A stretch of DNA of 64,000 nt from Gimesia fumaroli (GCF_007754425.1 NZ_CP037452.1:4873164-4937163); one strand, 5' to 3'; counted from the stretch's first letter, positions 27,896 to 37,449 are shown. The notes: generated by a model not told the origin, from the letters alone. A program made the numbers and translations.

Positions 27896-29116
27896 CTATT
27901 TTGCCAGCGGGCGGCTGATCAGCATTTTCAGCTTTGACTTCGGCCCAACCAGTTTCATCGCGAGGACGTCTTCCTCCGTAAACCGCGCCAGCAGGATCTC
28001 GCCATCGGTTGATCGATTTCGGTCATAAGAAATATAGAGCGTGCCATCCGGCGCCTGAAAACCATCGGGATAGGAAATTCCTTTCCGTTCGTCGAGGATC
28101 AAGCCCCCTTTCCAGGTCTCACCATCATCTTCCGAAAGCCAGGCGCTAAGCTGCACGCGACCGTGATGGGCGTCAATGCGATCACCGTGTTTAATCAATA
28201 GTAGCCGCCCCGAAGCAAGCCGCCGGATGTGAAACCGCGCGTTGGGTTGTTTGATCTGCGCGGGCGCGCTCGGTTTCGCCCAGGTTCGCCCACCATCCGC
28301 CGATGTGGTCTGCATGATGCCTTTTGCCGTGCGGGCCAGCATCCAGAGCGAGCCGTCTTTGCGTTCGACGATCATGTGCTCATGCCAGTCGGGATTCGGG
28401 AAACGCGCCGCACCGCGACGTTCCCATGTTGCGCCCTGATCCTTCGAAACAAAAACATTCGCACCACGAACAGGATCAAGTTCTTTGAAGCAGCCTTTAA
28501 ACGGTCCGAAACCGGTACGTTGATCCAGCGAGATCGGCAGCATCCACTCGCCATTCGAGAGCACCGTCGGTTTGTTCAAGGTCACGCCATGCCAGATACG
28601 ACGCGGCTTCGACCAGATCGGCGTCTCCGCATCCGGATTCTCACAAATGGTCGCCCAGACCCCGGCTCGTCCGTCGAACATATGCATCGATTGATCAAAA
28701 ATCAGCCACAGGCGCCCCGTGAGATCGGTCCAGAGATTACCGACCAGAATGCTTCGGTCATAGGGAAGTTCCGACGAATGTGAATCAAGAACCAACCGCG
28801 GATGTGACCAGTGTTCGCCGTCATCATCACTGCTTGCTAACACAAAGAACGCCTTGGGGCTGTCACCGCCCGCGACCCAGCAGGCCCACAGACGCCCGCC
28901 CGGCGTCCGCTCAATGCCGATCGTCATGCCATAATCGAGCCGATCGTAATCGTATTCAGGGAGTGGCGACATATTCAACGTGGGAGGAATTAACGCCAGA
29001 TCGGCGATCTGTTCCATGCGTTTAATCTCGGCCTGTTTCTTTGAAACGGGGTCCGCCGAAAAAAGGACCGAAACAGTGCTAAGGGTGAAGACAAACAGAC
29101 TGAGCGCGGTTTTCAT
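27896..29116 (-). CDS. Secreted sialidase-family (BNR/Asp-box) hydrolase
   Basis: The 406-residue protein starts with a signal peptide (MKTALSLFVFTLSTVSVLFSA). Four Asp-box motifs mark a six-bladed sialidase fold: SDDDGEHW, SKDQGATW, SADGGRTW and SEDDGETW. Conserved Arg/Glu positions (YDRSILVGN, RLASGRLLLIKHG, SYPDGFQAPDGTLYISYDRNR) fit an exo-sialidase-like enzyme or a related glycoside hydrolase acting on exported glycans. The exact substrate is not shown. It is followed by no partner within 150 bp. Confidence 0.88.
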   Translation of the reverse strand: MKTALSLFVFTLSTVSVLFSADPVSKKQAEIKRMEQIADLALIPPTLNMSPLPEYDYDRLDYGMTIGIERTPGGRLWACWVAGGDSPKAFFVLASSDDDGEHWSHPRLVLDSHSSELPYDRSILVGNLWTDLTGRLWLIFDQSMHMFDGRAGVWATICENPDAETPIWSKPRRIWHGVTLNKPTVLSNGEWMLPISLDQRTGFGPFKGCFKELDPVRGANVFVSKDQGATWERRGAARFPNPDWHEHMIVERKDGSLWMLARTAKGIMQTTSADGGRTWAKPSAPAQIKQPNARFHIRRLASGRLLLIKHGDRIDAHHGRVQLSAWLSEDDGETWKGGLILDERKGISYPDGFQAPDGTLYISYDRNRSTDGEILLARFTEEDVLAMKLVGPKSKLKMLISRPLAK

Positions 29117-29172
29117 TTGAGCATCGCTTAATTGAGTTATTGAAATTAAATCGTTTGACGACGATCTATCAG

Positions 29173-30036
29173 TTATTTCGCTGGCTTTCCGTTCCGACGA
29201 TCAAACTGAAACGGATTGGTTTTGTCACCCGTCACGGTTACTTTCAACGGCGGGGCGATACCCCCTTGATCGACTTGGACGCGTAAGATATTTTTGGCGG
29301 CAAACGGGCGATCATAGATCCAGACATGACCATCTCCGTGAATGTAGAGAATCGGTTTGTCGAATCGTAATGCCTCTTTGCTGAAGGGGTCAAAAAAATC
29401 ATTGTGGTTCGGAACGGGCTTGGCATGCCCCAAGAGTACCAGACTACTGACATCCTTACCATAACGATGCAGATTACGGCGGACCCAGTCGAGATCTGCT
29501 GCATGGCGCTGTTTCCATTCTGCCGCATCGTGAACGCGACCACCAACGATGTTGAGCCCTACAAACAGCACGCCCCCTTTCACAAAGGAAAAGTTTTCTT
29601 CACGTTCCCATTGTCGAATGACCGGGAGCGTATGCTGCCAATGACGATCGAACCGCATGAAGTACTGTTCCCAGAGTCTCCACGCCTGAGCGGGATCGGG
29701 GCAGTCGTTCCATTCGTTATCACCCGGAATGATAAACACCGGTTTCTTCGACTTTCGCAGCATCCCAAACACCTTGCGATAGACGGCTTCATCACAGGGT
29801 GCCGCGCCTCCTTTGATATCGCCGAGATGAACCACAAACTCGGCATCGTCGGGGATCGCTTTCATTTGTTTTGGCAGTTGTGCGTCTTCTACCGGCTTAT
29901 AGGGGACGTCGCCCATCACATAAAACGTGACTTCCGGATTCGTCTGCTCATCGGGCTCGGGCTGGATTTGCCCGACTGCCGTTGAAATAACGAACAATAT
30001 CTGCAGCAGGCCCAGCGGTAACGTCTTGAATCGCAT
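29173..30036 (-). CDS. Secreted metallophosphoesterase
   Basis: This 287-residue protein starts at an ATG with GAGGAT upstream and a signal peptide ending AVGQ. Calcineurin-like metal motifs appear in order: YVMGDVPY, VVHLGDIKGG, IPGDNEWNDC (GDNE where most have GNHE), LLGHAKP and YIHGDGH. The family uses two metal ions to cleave phosphoesters. The substrate is unknown. It lies just upstream of the sialidase gene on the same strand, 56 bp apart, and may share its transcript. Confidence 0.88.
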   Translation of the reverse strand: MRFKTLPLGLLQILFVISTAVGQIQPEPDEQTNPEVTFYVMGDVPYKPVEDAQLPKQMKAIPDDAEFVVHLGDIKGGAAPCDEAVYRKVFGMLRKSKKPVFIIPGDNEWNDCPDPAQAWRLWEQYFMRFDRHWQHTLPVIRQWEREENFSFVKGGVLFVGLNIVGGRVHDAAEWKQRHAADLDWVRRNLHRYGKDVSSLVLLGHAKPVPNHNDFFDPFSKEALRFDKPILYIHGDGHVWIYDRPFAAKNILRVQVDQGGIAPPLKVTVTGDKTNPFQFDRRNGKPAK

Positions 30037-30157
30037 TGATGATGATCCTCAGGAATGAATTAACAAAAGAAAACAGGTCTTAAAATACCCGTTCCCTGAA
30101 GTAAAGTCACCTCTGCAGCAAAAACAAAGCATCGTCTTTCCTGTATCCGGGTCGACT

Positions 30158-30481
30158 TCAATTGCTGTCGGCAGACTCTTGCTCTAATAATTGATCATAT
30201 TTCTGCCAGTCAATCACGCGAATCAGAATTTTCCACACTCGCAGGGAAGCAATGACAGCGCGGAGTTGTGTCATCCATGTCCCACAGAAAACACCGAAGC
30301 ATAACATCGCTATCAATGGTTGGCCGTCCTGATACGACAAAAAAGCGATGATAGCTAATCCGATCGGCAGTAACACACCAATCGGAATACATCCGAAAAA
30401 TAATTTCTGAAACGTGGGGGGATGCGTTTCGTAATGACGTACCGACTTGAAGAAACGTTGCTCAAATTTAGAAAGTGGCAT
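30158..30481 (-). CDS. Small two-helix membrane protein, copy 1
   Basis: This 107-residue protein has a basic N-terminal region (LSKFEQRFFKSVRHYETHP), two hydrophobic helices near residues 27-48 and 55-75, and a C-terminal VIDWQKYDQLLEQE. It is clearly paralogous to the next upstream gene, which ends VIDWQKCDDLQGQ. I recognise no family. The pair arose by tandem duplication. Confidence 0.65.
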   Translation of the reverse strand: MPLSKFEQRFFKSVRHYETHPPTFQKLFFGCIPIGVLLPIGLAIIAFLSYQDGQPLIAMLCFGVFCGTWMTQLRAVIASLRVWKILIRVIDWQKYDQLLEQESADSN

Positions 30482-30550
30482 CCGTCTGTCCTGAGAAAGA
30501 AAAACGATAAAAACATCTATCTCATTTGCGGTTTATGGAAACTTTTCGCA

Positions 30551-30880
30551 TCACTCCGACTGAACCGGTTTCTGCCCCTGCAAGTCATCACATTTCTGCC
30601 AGTCGATCACCCGAACCATAAATGCCCAAAACCGCATCCGCTTCGCACTCAAAACATGGATAAATATAATGTACCAGATTCCGCAAATGATACCTGCGAC
30701 AAAAGCAACAGGCAACATCCAGTTCTGGAGAGACATCAGGTAAACGGCAAGTCCAAACGGTACGCTGACCATCAGACCGAAGGCCAGGTTCTTCTTTAAT
30801 ACGAAAATATAATCAGGCGGATTCTCTTTAAAGCTTCGGATATTATTCAGTGTTTTGAGCTGTTTTCTCGTGAGTGACAT
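30551..30880 (-). CDS. Small two-helix membrane protein, copy 2
   Basis: This 109-residue paralogue of the downstream gene has the same layout: a basic head (RKQLKTLNNIRSFKENPP), two hydrophobic helices (about 30-48 and 52-76) and a tail with VIDWQKCDDL. It lies 69 bp upstream of copy 1 on the same strand. The conserved RVxDWQK tail is likely cytoplasmic and the functional part. The function is unknown. Confidence 0.65.
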   Translation of the reverse strand: MSLTRKQLKTLNNIRSFKENPPDYIFVLKKNLAFGLMVSVPFGLAVYLMSLQNWMLPVAFVAGIICGIWYIIFIHVLSAKRMRFWAFMVRVIDWQKCDDLQGQKPVQSE

Positions 30881-30934
30881 CGGTGTCCCCTATTGTGAAT
30901 CAAGCTGTTAGTCCTTGATGGTTACTCATACCTG

Positions 30935-32554
30935 TTAACATTTTAATCGCTCATAATATGCGGCAACCTGCGATAACTCGGGCGGTTCGCAGCGCATAGC
31001 GACATGTCCGTCGGGACGAATCAGAAACAGACAGGGATCAATCACTCCCAGCCGTGCGTGAACTTGCCCCGTGGTATCAGAAAGCCAGTACGCGAGAGCA
31101 GCTTGTTTCGTGTCCGTTGAAATGACGTAAAACACATCGCCCGGCTGCAGCAAAGATTCGATTTCCATTCGATCTGGAACCGCTGTCGAATCAGCGGCCA
31201 TCCAGAGCAGCACATGCCCGGTGGTCTGCATCAATTGAAATAATGTCAGAGTCTCTTCTGTTGTCGACGGCATCAAAGGTCCTGCGTCCGGCAGACAATC
31301 GCCGGGCAGCGGCCCCATCCACGATTGTTGCGCTGTTTCCCCGTGGGCGTGATAGCCGCTCACCAGGGGGCTCTCTCGATAATGAAAGTCGATTCCTGTT
31401 TCATCCCGCGCGGCCTGTTGTTGGCCACTGGCTGTCAGCAGCATGGCGCAAAGGGCGCGTTTGACCCGTGCGACCGCAGCCGGGTCGTCGGGAATTGTGC
31501 GTAATTCTTCGACTACATCGCCTGATGCCCCCACAGCCGCCGCGATCGGACGGCGTTCCTGTTCATAACTGTCAAGCAGACCAAAGCCCCCCTTCTCGGA
31601 AAGAACGTGCGCCAGCTTCCAGCCCAGATTAAAGGAATCCTGAATACCGGTATTCATGCCGTGTCCCTGGATGGGACTGCAGGCATGTGCTGCATCTCCC
31701 GCCAACAACACACGCCCCGAGCGATAATGGGCGCTCAACTGACGAAACGTATGATAGAGGATCGGCTCATCCGGTTCCTGCAGCGCAGAACCGGGAGAGA
31801 TCGCATCGAGTCCCGCATTAATGCAGTCTAACAGTGTAGAAGGATCCGCATCTTCAACAGCGCGAAAATAAATCCGCCAGCGATCCCCGGGAAGTGGCAC
31901 CGGATTCAAAGCGGGAGCTTCAATCTGAATTGCCGCCCGATCGGACTCATGCTTCCAGTTAAGAATCTGCCCATCGATCACGCCCCAGCGAGCCGGGTAG
32001 TGATGACCGGAAACTTCAACGCCGATCGCTTCGCGCACCCGACTGCGAATGCCGTCTGTACCGACGAGCCAATCCGCGGTCACCGCCTGTTCGATTCCGT
32101 CGGCGGATTTCAGAAACGCGGTCACTCCAATGCCAGACTGTTCCAGCCCTTCCAGTGACCAGCCTCGTGAAACCCGACCGCCGAGTTGCTCCAGACGTTC
32201 GGTGAGTATTTCTTCCGTTTTGTTTTCGGAAAGATTCAAATCATAAGGATGTCGGCACTCCAGACTGTCAAAACTGGTCTGAGCCACCTTCTCTCCATTT
32301 GCGAATATATTGAAACCGCGCATGACCAGACCGCGTTCGAGAAAGGCATCGATTACGCCCATCGTCTCGAAACATTCCAGCGAACGACTGTGAATAACGG
32401 TCGCCCGATCAAAGGGGAGCGGCTCGGGATTGCGGTCGACGAGCAGACATTCGATGTTACGTCGCGCTAGCTCAACTGCCAGCGTCAGTCCGGTCGGCCC
32501 GGCTCCCACAATCAAAACCGGGGTCTCGTTAGGTAAGGTTTGACTTTGACTCAC
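30935..32554 (-). CDS. FAD-dependent aromatic monooxygenase (PheA/MhpA type)
   Basis: The 539-residue protein is a group A flavin hydroxylase. It has the FAD-binding GAGPTG at residues 17-22, VDRNPEPLPFDRATVIHSRSLE, the NADPH/FAD motif DWLVGTDGIRSRVR and the FAD ribose motif GDAAHACSPIQGHGMNTGIQD. A C-terminal thioredoxin-like domain of about 110 residues (GDVFYVISTDTKQAALAYWL) is the type found in phenol and resorcinol hydroxylases. It would insert oxygen into an aromatic or polyketide-like substrate in the cytoplasm. It lies 110 bp downstream of the DUF1990 gene. Confidence 0.92.
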   Translation of the reverse strand: MSQSQTLPNETPVLIVGAGPTGLTLAVELARRNIECLLVDRNPEPLPFDRATVIHSRSLECFETMGVIDAFLERGLVMRGFNIFANGEKVAQTSFDSLECRHPYDLNLSENKTEEILTERLEQLGGRVSRGWSLEGLEQSGIGVTAFLKSADGIEQAVTADWLVGTDGIRSRVREAIGVEVSGHHYPARWGVIDGQILNWKHESDRAAIQIEAPALNPVPLPGDRWRIYFRAVEDADPSTLLDCINAGLDAISPGSALQEPDEPILYHTFRQLSAHYRSGRVLLAGDAAHACSPIQGHGMNTGIQDSFNLGWKLAHVLSEKGGFGLLDSYEQERRPIAAAVGASGDVVEELRTIPDDPAAVARVKRALCAMLLTASGQQQAARDETGIDFHYRESPLVSGYHAHGETAQQSWMGPLPGDCLPDAGPLMPSTTEETLTLFQLMQTTGHVLLWMAADSTAVPDRMEIESLLQPGDVFYVISTDTKQAALAYWLSDTTGQVHARLGVIDPCLFLIRPDGHVAMRCEPPELSQVAAYYERLKC

Positions 32555-32664
32555 AACAAATTTCCCGTTCAGATGATATCGCCCGCAATTTGAATCGTCG
32601 GTTTAATTTCCTTCTTCTTGTAATATGAAGAACAGTGTATCAGCTCAACCGGGAATTGACAGTT

Positions 32665-33252
32665 TTAACCATCATTCGGGAGAACGGCAGCCTGCATCGC
32701 TTGTAGAGATTCCCGCGCAAACTGTTTCTGTTTGATGCGAACATAGGGATACGCCATTTTAGAAAGTAACTGTCCCGGTCGCGAGAATGCATAGAGATCG
32801 TACCAGACCCTATCATCGTCTGCATGCCATTCGACCTGGAAACGTTCTTCGCCCGACTCGGCATGTTCGGGCAGCGTGCCATACGCAAACGCGAAGCGAC
32901 ACAGCGGCTCGGCCTCTTCCACCACATACACCACCCGACAGGCATTCAACACCCAGATCCCGAGAACATGCGCCAGAGCCGCCACCGTCTGCCCCGCCTC
33001 AGGAGCGGCATCGGGGCGATGCAGCGTCAGCCAGTCGAAGCGATAATGCTGCCAGTCAACAAGGGCCTGCTTCGCCAGTTCGTATAATGCTTTTCCCTGT
33101 CCCAGACAAATCCGGTTATGATCGATCTGATATCCAGCGGGTGGTGTGGGCAATGTGGTTGCTCCCGCATCGGGATACGTAAACTCCAGCCGGGCTTGTG
33201 CCGCGATGAAGTCAGCGATCTGCTCTGACTCAGGCTGTTTGAAAAGGAACAT
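32665..33252 (-). CDS. DUF1990 family protein
   Basis: This 195-residue protein starts at an ATG with AGGATG upstream. The DUF1990 pattern is clear: TYPDAGATTLPTPPAGYQIDHNRICLGQG, YELAKQALVDWQHYRFDWL, RVVYVVEEAEPLCRFAFAYGTLPEHAESGEERF and YAFSRPGQLLSKMAYPYVRIKQKQFARES, given here as separated blocks. The family is also found fused to YndJ proteins and is of unknown biochemical function. It is probably co-transcribed with the downstream monooxygenase. Confidence 0.88.
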   Translation of the reverse strand: MFLFKQPESEQIADFIAAQARLEFTYPDAGATTLPTPPAGYQIDHNRICLGQGKALYELAKQALVDWQHYRFDWLTLHRPDAAPEAGQTVAALAHVLGIWVLNACRVVYVVEEAEPLCRFAFAYGTLPEHAESGEERFQVEWHADDDRVWYDLYAFSRPGQLLSKMAYPYVRIKQKQFARESLQAMQAAVLPNDG

Positions 33253-33359
33253 TTTTTTGAATCATCCTGAAAGTATTTTAATCCGGAACGTACCAGGAGC
33301 CGTTTCCTGTACTGAAAGCCTAAGAAGCAGACCCTAGATAAAAAAGGGAACGGGCCGTT

Positions 33360-34361
33360 GTGGAAAACAGAATATCCGATACCACGGGAGAGATAGAACC
33401 AGAACTGGCCAGCAGGGTTTTTCGCCCGGAAAAGGATTTTCTGACGGGCGGGATCATCAATCTGATTTTTTTCAGTTTCGTTTTCTTCGGATTTGGTTTC
33501 TTTATGTGGTTGAGTGCGCCGGTCGACCGCAGAGTATATTCGATCCCTTTTTCAGCATGCTGCTGGCTGCCCATGGCAGCATTTTCATTCTGGTATATGC
33601 TGGTTTGGAAATATGTTTCAGTAACTCTGCAAAATGGAAACATCACGATGAAAGGTGTCTTTTTCAATAGAGAAATTAATTTGTGTGACATAGATGTTGT
33701 TCACTGGGGCCTTCACTCTCATGGACTAATCAAAGTTCAAACGGCTCTCGAAAGGGGTACGATTAATTTTTATTACTATACGAAAGCGGAACGGCTCTGG
33801 CTGATTCAATACTTTCGCAACCATTTTCCAGAAGACCAACAGCAGAACTGGCCCCTGTTCTGCCTGAAGATTGCACTGCCGCTATTGAAGCCAAAGCTAG
33901 ACAAGCCTCGCGAGGCGGAGCCGGATGATGTGCTGCATACCCGCAGGAACTGGGACCGATTGACAATTATCATGACCAGTATCACTACATTGATCGGCAT
34001 CTTCACAGCCTGGGGCCTGCAAAAACCGGGGTATCTGTTCTTGCCCCTGCTCCCTCTTTGTATGTGGGGCTTTCGTTATACTGTTCCGAAAGAGGGAATC
34101 TTCGTGAGATCGACCAGTGCAGACAAAGAGCTCATTTATCTGCTTTGGTGGACCGGTGCTGCAACCATGATCTTATTCCTGTTGATTTTATTAGATCCTC
34201 CCAGAGAGTATCGTGGATTCATTGCTCCGACAGGAATGCTCATCTGGAGTACCCCGTTTTTCTGTTTCTTAATCAAATCAGAACGAGAGGAAAAAAAGAA
34301 AGCGCTCGTCGAAGCAGAACAAGCGGTCACGGAATGGGACGATGAGTTCAAACCTGATTGA
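33360..34361 (+). CDS. Multi-pass membrane protein with PH-like core, unrecognised
   Basis: This 333-residue protein starts with GTG behind AGGGA. Hydrophobic segments occur near residues 31-50, 63-83, 203-222, 225-242, 262-280 and 288-305. Between them (about 85-130) a beta-rich stretch (KYVSVTLQNGNITMKGVFFNREINLCDIDVVHWG) resembles a PH-like membrane domain. The C-terminal tail is charged (SEREEKKKALVEAEQ). I do not recognise the family; a related pattern is seen in DUF-type planctomycetal membrane proteins. Confidence 0.65.
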   Translation: MENRISDTTGEIEPELASRVFRPEKDFLTGGIINLIFFSFVFFGFGFFMWLSAPVDRRVYSIPFSACCWLPMAAFSFWYMLVWKYVSVTLQNGNITMKGVFFNREINLCDIDVVHWGLHSHGLIKVQTALERGTINFYYYTKAERLWLIQYFRNHFPEDQQQNWPLFCLKIALPLLKPKLDKPREAEPDDVLHTRRNWDRLTIIMTSITTLIGIFTAWGLQKPGYLFLPLLPLCMWGFRYTVPKEGIFVRSTSADKELIYLLWWTGAATMILFLLILLDPPREYRGFIAPTGMLIWSTPFFCFLIKSEREEKKKALVEAEQAVTEWDDEFKPD

Positions 34362-34417
34362 ATTGGTGAATTCATTCAGAAAATGCTGATTCATGAAGCA
34401 GTTAGAAATTACTGCAT

Positions 34418-34966
34418 CTACCGCAGAGGCATTAAAAAATAAAGAATCACAACCAACAGGAAGGAATCCACAATGAAGCCGATGTTGATTTTTTTCTGTT
34501 GGGCTGGTGTGAGCTCGTGGTCGCCTAAGACAATCGTAAGCAGCACTCCGATCGAATAAACCTGTAACGGCAGAAACAGAATGCCCAGAAAGGCGGCGCG
34601 ATACGCACGATCCAGGTCCTGATCCAGGTTGCTTACGGGTACATCCTCGTCTGCTTCCTGTTCCGGAGACTCGTCTTCGTCCTCTTCCTCGTCCCAGCCG
34701 TTCTCGAACCCTTCGACGGTTTTCCAGTCTTCTTCGGTAATGGGAACCGGATCGTGTTCATCCAGAATGGCGAAGGCCCGCTCGGCGTCTTCCTCCGCAA
34801 CCTGTACCTTGATGCCGCCGATCGCAGTTCCCAGATACCAGGCCATGCCGACCGCTTCTTCGTCCGAGAGAAAAACGCGAATGTCTTCCGCTTCCAACTG
34901 ATTACGCACCAGGCTGGCTTCCGTCGGCGTATTCAACGTTGCTACCGTAACAAAGTCATTCGACAT
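34418..34966 (-). CDS. DUF2007-domain membrane protein
   Basis: Residues 5-75 match the DUF2007 putative signal-transducing fold: TVATLNTPTEASLVRNQLEAEDIRVFLSDE and IGGIKVQVAEEDAERAFAILDEH. A very acidic linker (EEDEDESPEQEADEDV) leads to two hydrophobic helices near 130-150 and 163-180. The 182-residue protein starts at an ATG with GGGAGG upstream. It is followed downstream by nothing on its strand and lies 27 bp after the next gene's stop. Confidence 0.85.
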   Translation of the reverse strand: MSNDFVTVATLNTPTEASLVRNQLEAEDIRVFLSDEEAVGMAWYLGTAIGGIKVQVAEEDAERAFAILDEHDPVPITEEDWKTVEGFENGWDEEEDEDESPEQEADEDVPVSNLDQDLDRAYRAAFLGILFLPLQVYSIGVLLTIVLGDHELTPAQQKKINIGFIVDSFLLVVILYFLMPLR

Positions 34967-34993
34967 TGCGGGAGGTTCCTGAAAGAGAATTAC

Positions 34994-35698
34994 TTAAGGC
35001 ACGCGTACCTTCACATTGTCATAATGAATCGACTGCTTCGGCGTGACCAGGCCGATCTTGTCTTTGGTGGCGTGGGCAATGCCGGGAGAACGGAGCGAGC
35101 CGATGATTTTGCCGTCGATAAAAGCCTGCATCAGATCACCTTTGATCCGCACGGTGACGGTGTACCATTTGTCTTTTTCGAGCTTGACCGGAAAGACGGC
35201 CTGCGTTCGTTTAAGAATCGCCTGTTCTTCGGAAGTCAGTTTTTCCTTGGCTCGACGTTTCTTGAAGATCTCGTTGTTGAAGACGCCGGTCTTGCCGTCG
35301 CGGAGTGTGATTTTTGTGGGCGAGATCACAACGCGGCAGAGATGTCCCGCATGGGAACCTTTGAATTTGTGCTGATTGAACGTCAAGTTGGTGTAAGGCG
35401 AGCCGGCGAACTTGAGATCGACGGTCAACTCTACATCGCTGTACGGTTCCGTCCGCAACTGGTGCACGGCCGCATGCCCGCCGTCTTTGAGTTCCACGCC
35501 CTGCAATACGCCCTCTTTGACGACGGATGAACTCTTGTAGAGATTCCATTGCTTGCCCAGTTTTGGCTTTGAAAAGTCGTCCTCGAAAAGCTGTTTCTGG
35601 TATTGATCGGCGGGAATCGCATCGGGGGCACCAGCAAAAACCGGAAGGGCGGACACAAAACAGGCCAGAGTAAGCAAACATCGGTGATAGAACATCAT
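34994..35698 (-). CDS. Secreted DUF1080/LamG-like concanavalin-fold protein
   Basis: ATG codons at 35698 and 35695 follow a GTG at 35704; I use 35698. The signal peptide ends ALPVFA. The mature part of about 210 residues reads as a jelly-roll: LFEDDFSKPKLGKQWNLYKSS, VVKEGVLQGVEL, DVELTVDLKFAG, and KWYTVTVRIKGDLMQAFIDGKIIGSLRS. This resembles 3-keto-disaccharide hydrolase (DUF1080) or LamG domains. It probably binds or cleaves a glycan outside the cytoplasm. Confidence 0.78.
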   Translation of the reverse strand: MMFYHRCLLTLACFVSALPVFAGAPDAIPADQYQKQLFEDDFSKPKLGKQWNLYKSSSVVKEGVLQGVELKDGGHAAVHQLRTEPYSDVELTVDLKFAGSPYTNLTFNQHKFKGSHAGHLCRVVISPTKITLRDGKTGVFNNEIFKKRRAKEKLTSEEQAILKRTQAVFPVKLEKDKWYTVTVRIKGDLMQAFIDGKIIGSLRSPGIAHATKDKIGLVTPKQSIHYDNVKVRVP

Positions 35699-36049
35699 GA
35701 GCACTTTCAGGAATCTGGGACTATGAGAATTTTGAGTCAGCGTTCAACAATGTAATTGAGTCTACATTTAGAGTCAAACAAATAACGGTTTTGCCTATGA
35801 AAACAGAGTAACTCATTTTGAAAGCCCCCGGCTGCAGGCCAGTTCCCAATGATGCTCTTCAGATTTCATCATAATTTTGATCATGTGAATTCCTCTTTTT
35901 CGATTTACTTAGTGTAAAGGTAATTCTTGAGCTTTGTTTTCAAAATCTGGTCTCAGGAACTTTTTATTCGATTTTCACTCTGAAGCTTCATGCGACACTG
36001 ACCATCTTTTTCACCTATTTCGTTTTATTGCCCCAAAGGAGAATTCCCC
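35699..36049. promoter_or_regulatory. Divergent intergenic region with promoter-like dyad
   Basis: On the minus strand TTGACT (35777-35772) and TACATT (35754-35749) are 17 bp apart, and the inverted repeat AATGTA/TACATT (35749-35754 and 35763-35768) overlaps the -10. The TTTGACTCT start resembles the NHL operon promoter at 27700. The right part, before the next rightward gene, holds only its AAAGGAG ribosome site at about 36037-36043. Confidence 0.35.
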
Positions 36050-36823
36050 ATGTTTTGTCGTCCAGTTTATGCCATGCTGTTTTTATTTGCATTCTTTTCA
36101 AGCTTTGCTGCGACAATTTTTGCAGAAGAGGAAAAGAATGCATTATCTGCCCCAGAAGTGAGCAAGGAGTTTTCCAACTTCATTTCACCTGACCATGAAA
36201 AATCTTTCATTGATTCACATGCCAATTCGGTAAAAGAACTCTCCAACCTGTTAACTCAACTTCAGGCGGGCGAATCTGCAAGCGTCAAACCAATTAATGA
36301 TTATTTAGCTCCCTTAAAAAGAGAACTGAAAAATATTGACGATTGGTTTGCTGAAGCGGTTCGTAGAAATCCGGATCGGGTAGTCCAACTTTTAAAAGAA
36401 CGAGACAATCGTATTAAAACTGTTTGGGAAGAATTTCGCAAAAACCGCAAAAAGGAATACCGTGGTGTGCGGGTCACCAAATCAGATTATCAACATGCTT
36501 CACGGGGTCCGGTAACGACACCTGGTGGAAGTCGTGGTAAAACCGAACGCACCTGTCGAGTAGAAGCGCCAAGTGACGAGTACACCTTAGACTCAGCCAA
36601 CAGGAATATTGGTAGTCGGATGGGAGATACTCACGTAGGCGGTATTCAATATCTGCCTCGAGGACGCGGTTGTACTTTGTATCTCTACGCTAAAGCCAAG
36701 AGTTTTGGCAGCACAACGCGATCACGAGTCGGTGTTACGTTAATTGGCACATTTCGATTGAAAGATGTAGTAACAGACAGTCGTGTATCGTCTGATGAAA
36801 AATGGCTGCGAGACCGCATTTAA
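36050..36823 (+). CDS. Secreted hypothetical protein
   Basis: This 257-residue protein has an AAAGGAG ribosome site and a signal peptide (MLFLFAFFSSFAATIFA). Residues 30-150 look helical (SFIDSHANSVKELSNLLTQLQ, YLAPLKRELKNIDDWFAEAVR, VWEEFRKNRKKEYRG). The C-terminal 100 residues look beta-rich with a Cys pair (TERTCRVEAPSD and RGRGCTLYLYAKAK). I recognise no family. A strong hairpin terminator follows at 36919. Confidence 0.65.
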   Translation: MFCRPVYAMLFLFAFFSSFAATIFAEEEKNALSAPEVSKEFSNFISPDHEKSFIDSHANSVKELSNLLTQLQAGESASVKPINDYLAPLKRELKNIDDWFAEAVRRNPDRVVQLLKERDNRIKTVWEEFRKNRKKEYRGVRVTKSDYQHASRGPVTTPGGSRGKTERTCRVEAPSDEYTLDSANRNIGSRMGDTHVGGIQYLPRGRGCTLYLYAKAKSFGSTTRSRVGVTLIGTFRLKDVVTDSRVSSDEKWLRDRI

Positions 36824-36918
36824 TGGAACGAAGAGGCGTCCAATAAAACGCTGACAGATCTTTGATGTCATCTCAAATTCAAAAACTGGTCAAACACAAC
36901 CAGACAGCTGTAAAACCA

Positions 36919-36954
36919 AGAGGCCCTGTCACCTGATCCGGCGGCAGGGCCTCT
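36919..36954 (+). terminator. Hairpin terminator
   Basis: AGAGGCCCTG (36919-36928) pairs with CAGGGCCTCT (36945-36954), 10 of 10, around a 16-nt loop. It lies 95 bp after the secreted-protein gene and before the convergent lipoprotein gene. The T-run after it is poor, so Rho independence is not certain. Confidence 0.65.
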
Positions 36955-37020
36955 CTATATTCCTGAATTCAGTTTACAGACAAGTCATTCAAATAAGAGA
37001 ATCATTGTTTTCCTGTCTGA

Positions 37021-37449
37021 TTACTTTGACGTAAGTGGGAAATCGATCTGATTGCTCCCCGATTTGACGTCTGCTTTTAATGTTGTCTTGGAATTATATT
37101 TCGCGGGCAGCAGTTCCGGACGTGCTTTCCGGTCTTTGCCTTCACCTGATTCATCGGAGTAGGCTTCCACGGCTGAGATGATTACAACCTGATGTGCCCC
37201 CAGCAGTGCACCTGAGGTTGTTCCCGTGTATGATAATTCATAATTCCCTTCACTATCGGTTTCCCCGATAGACGCGCGTCCGTTTTCAGGTTGAAAAGTA
37301 ACCTGAGCCTGTTCCAGTGGTTGACCATCTAAAGTGACGGTTCCTGAAACCTGGCCTAACGGCGGTGTGTCACTTCCGCCACCACAGCCCCATAAACCGA
37401 ACATGAGACAGCCGGTAATAAGGAATCTCGAAACGATCCTGATTTTCAT
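37021..37449 (-). CDS. Lipoprotein with transthyretin-like fold, DUF1559 partner
   Basis: The ATG at 37449 gives a lipoprotein signal ending FGLWGCGGG. The 142 residues contain one carboxypeptidase-regulatory/transthyretin-like domain: [37 protein letters not shown] and [21 protein letters not shown]. In planctomycetes such lipoproteins usually follow a DUF1559 gene, as here (127 bp downstream of it). A second pair of the same kind lies at 51.8-53.3 kb. Confidence 0.85.
   Translation of the reverse strand: MKIRIVSRFLITGCLMFGLWGCGGGSDTPPLGQVSGTVTLDGQPLEQAQVTFQPENGRASIGETDSEGNYELSYTGTTSGALLGAHQVVIISAVEAYSDESGEGKDRKARPELLPAKYNSKTTLKADVKSGSNQIDFPLTSK

Noticed and set aside
34754-35530. Plus-strand open frame of 258 codons across two leftward genes
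   Set aside because: It spans the DUF2007 and DUF1080-like genes on the other strand, both of which have clear domains.
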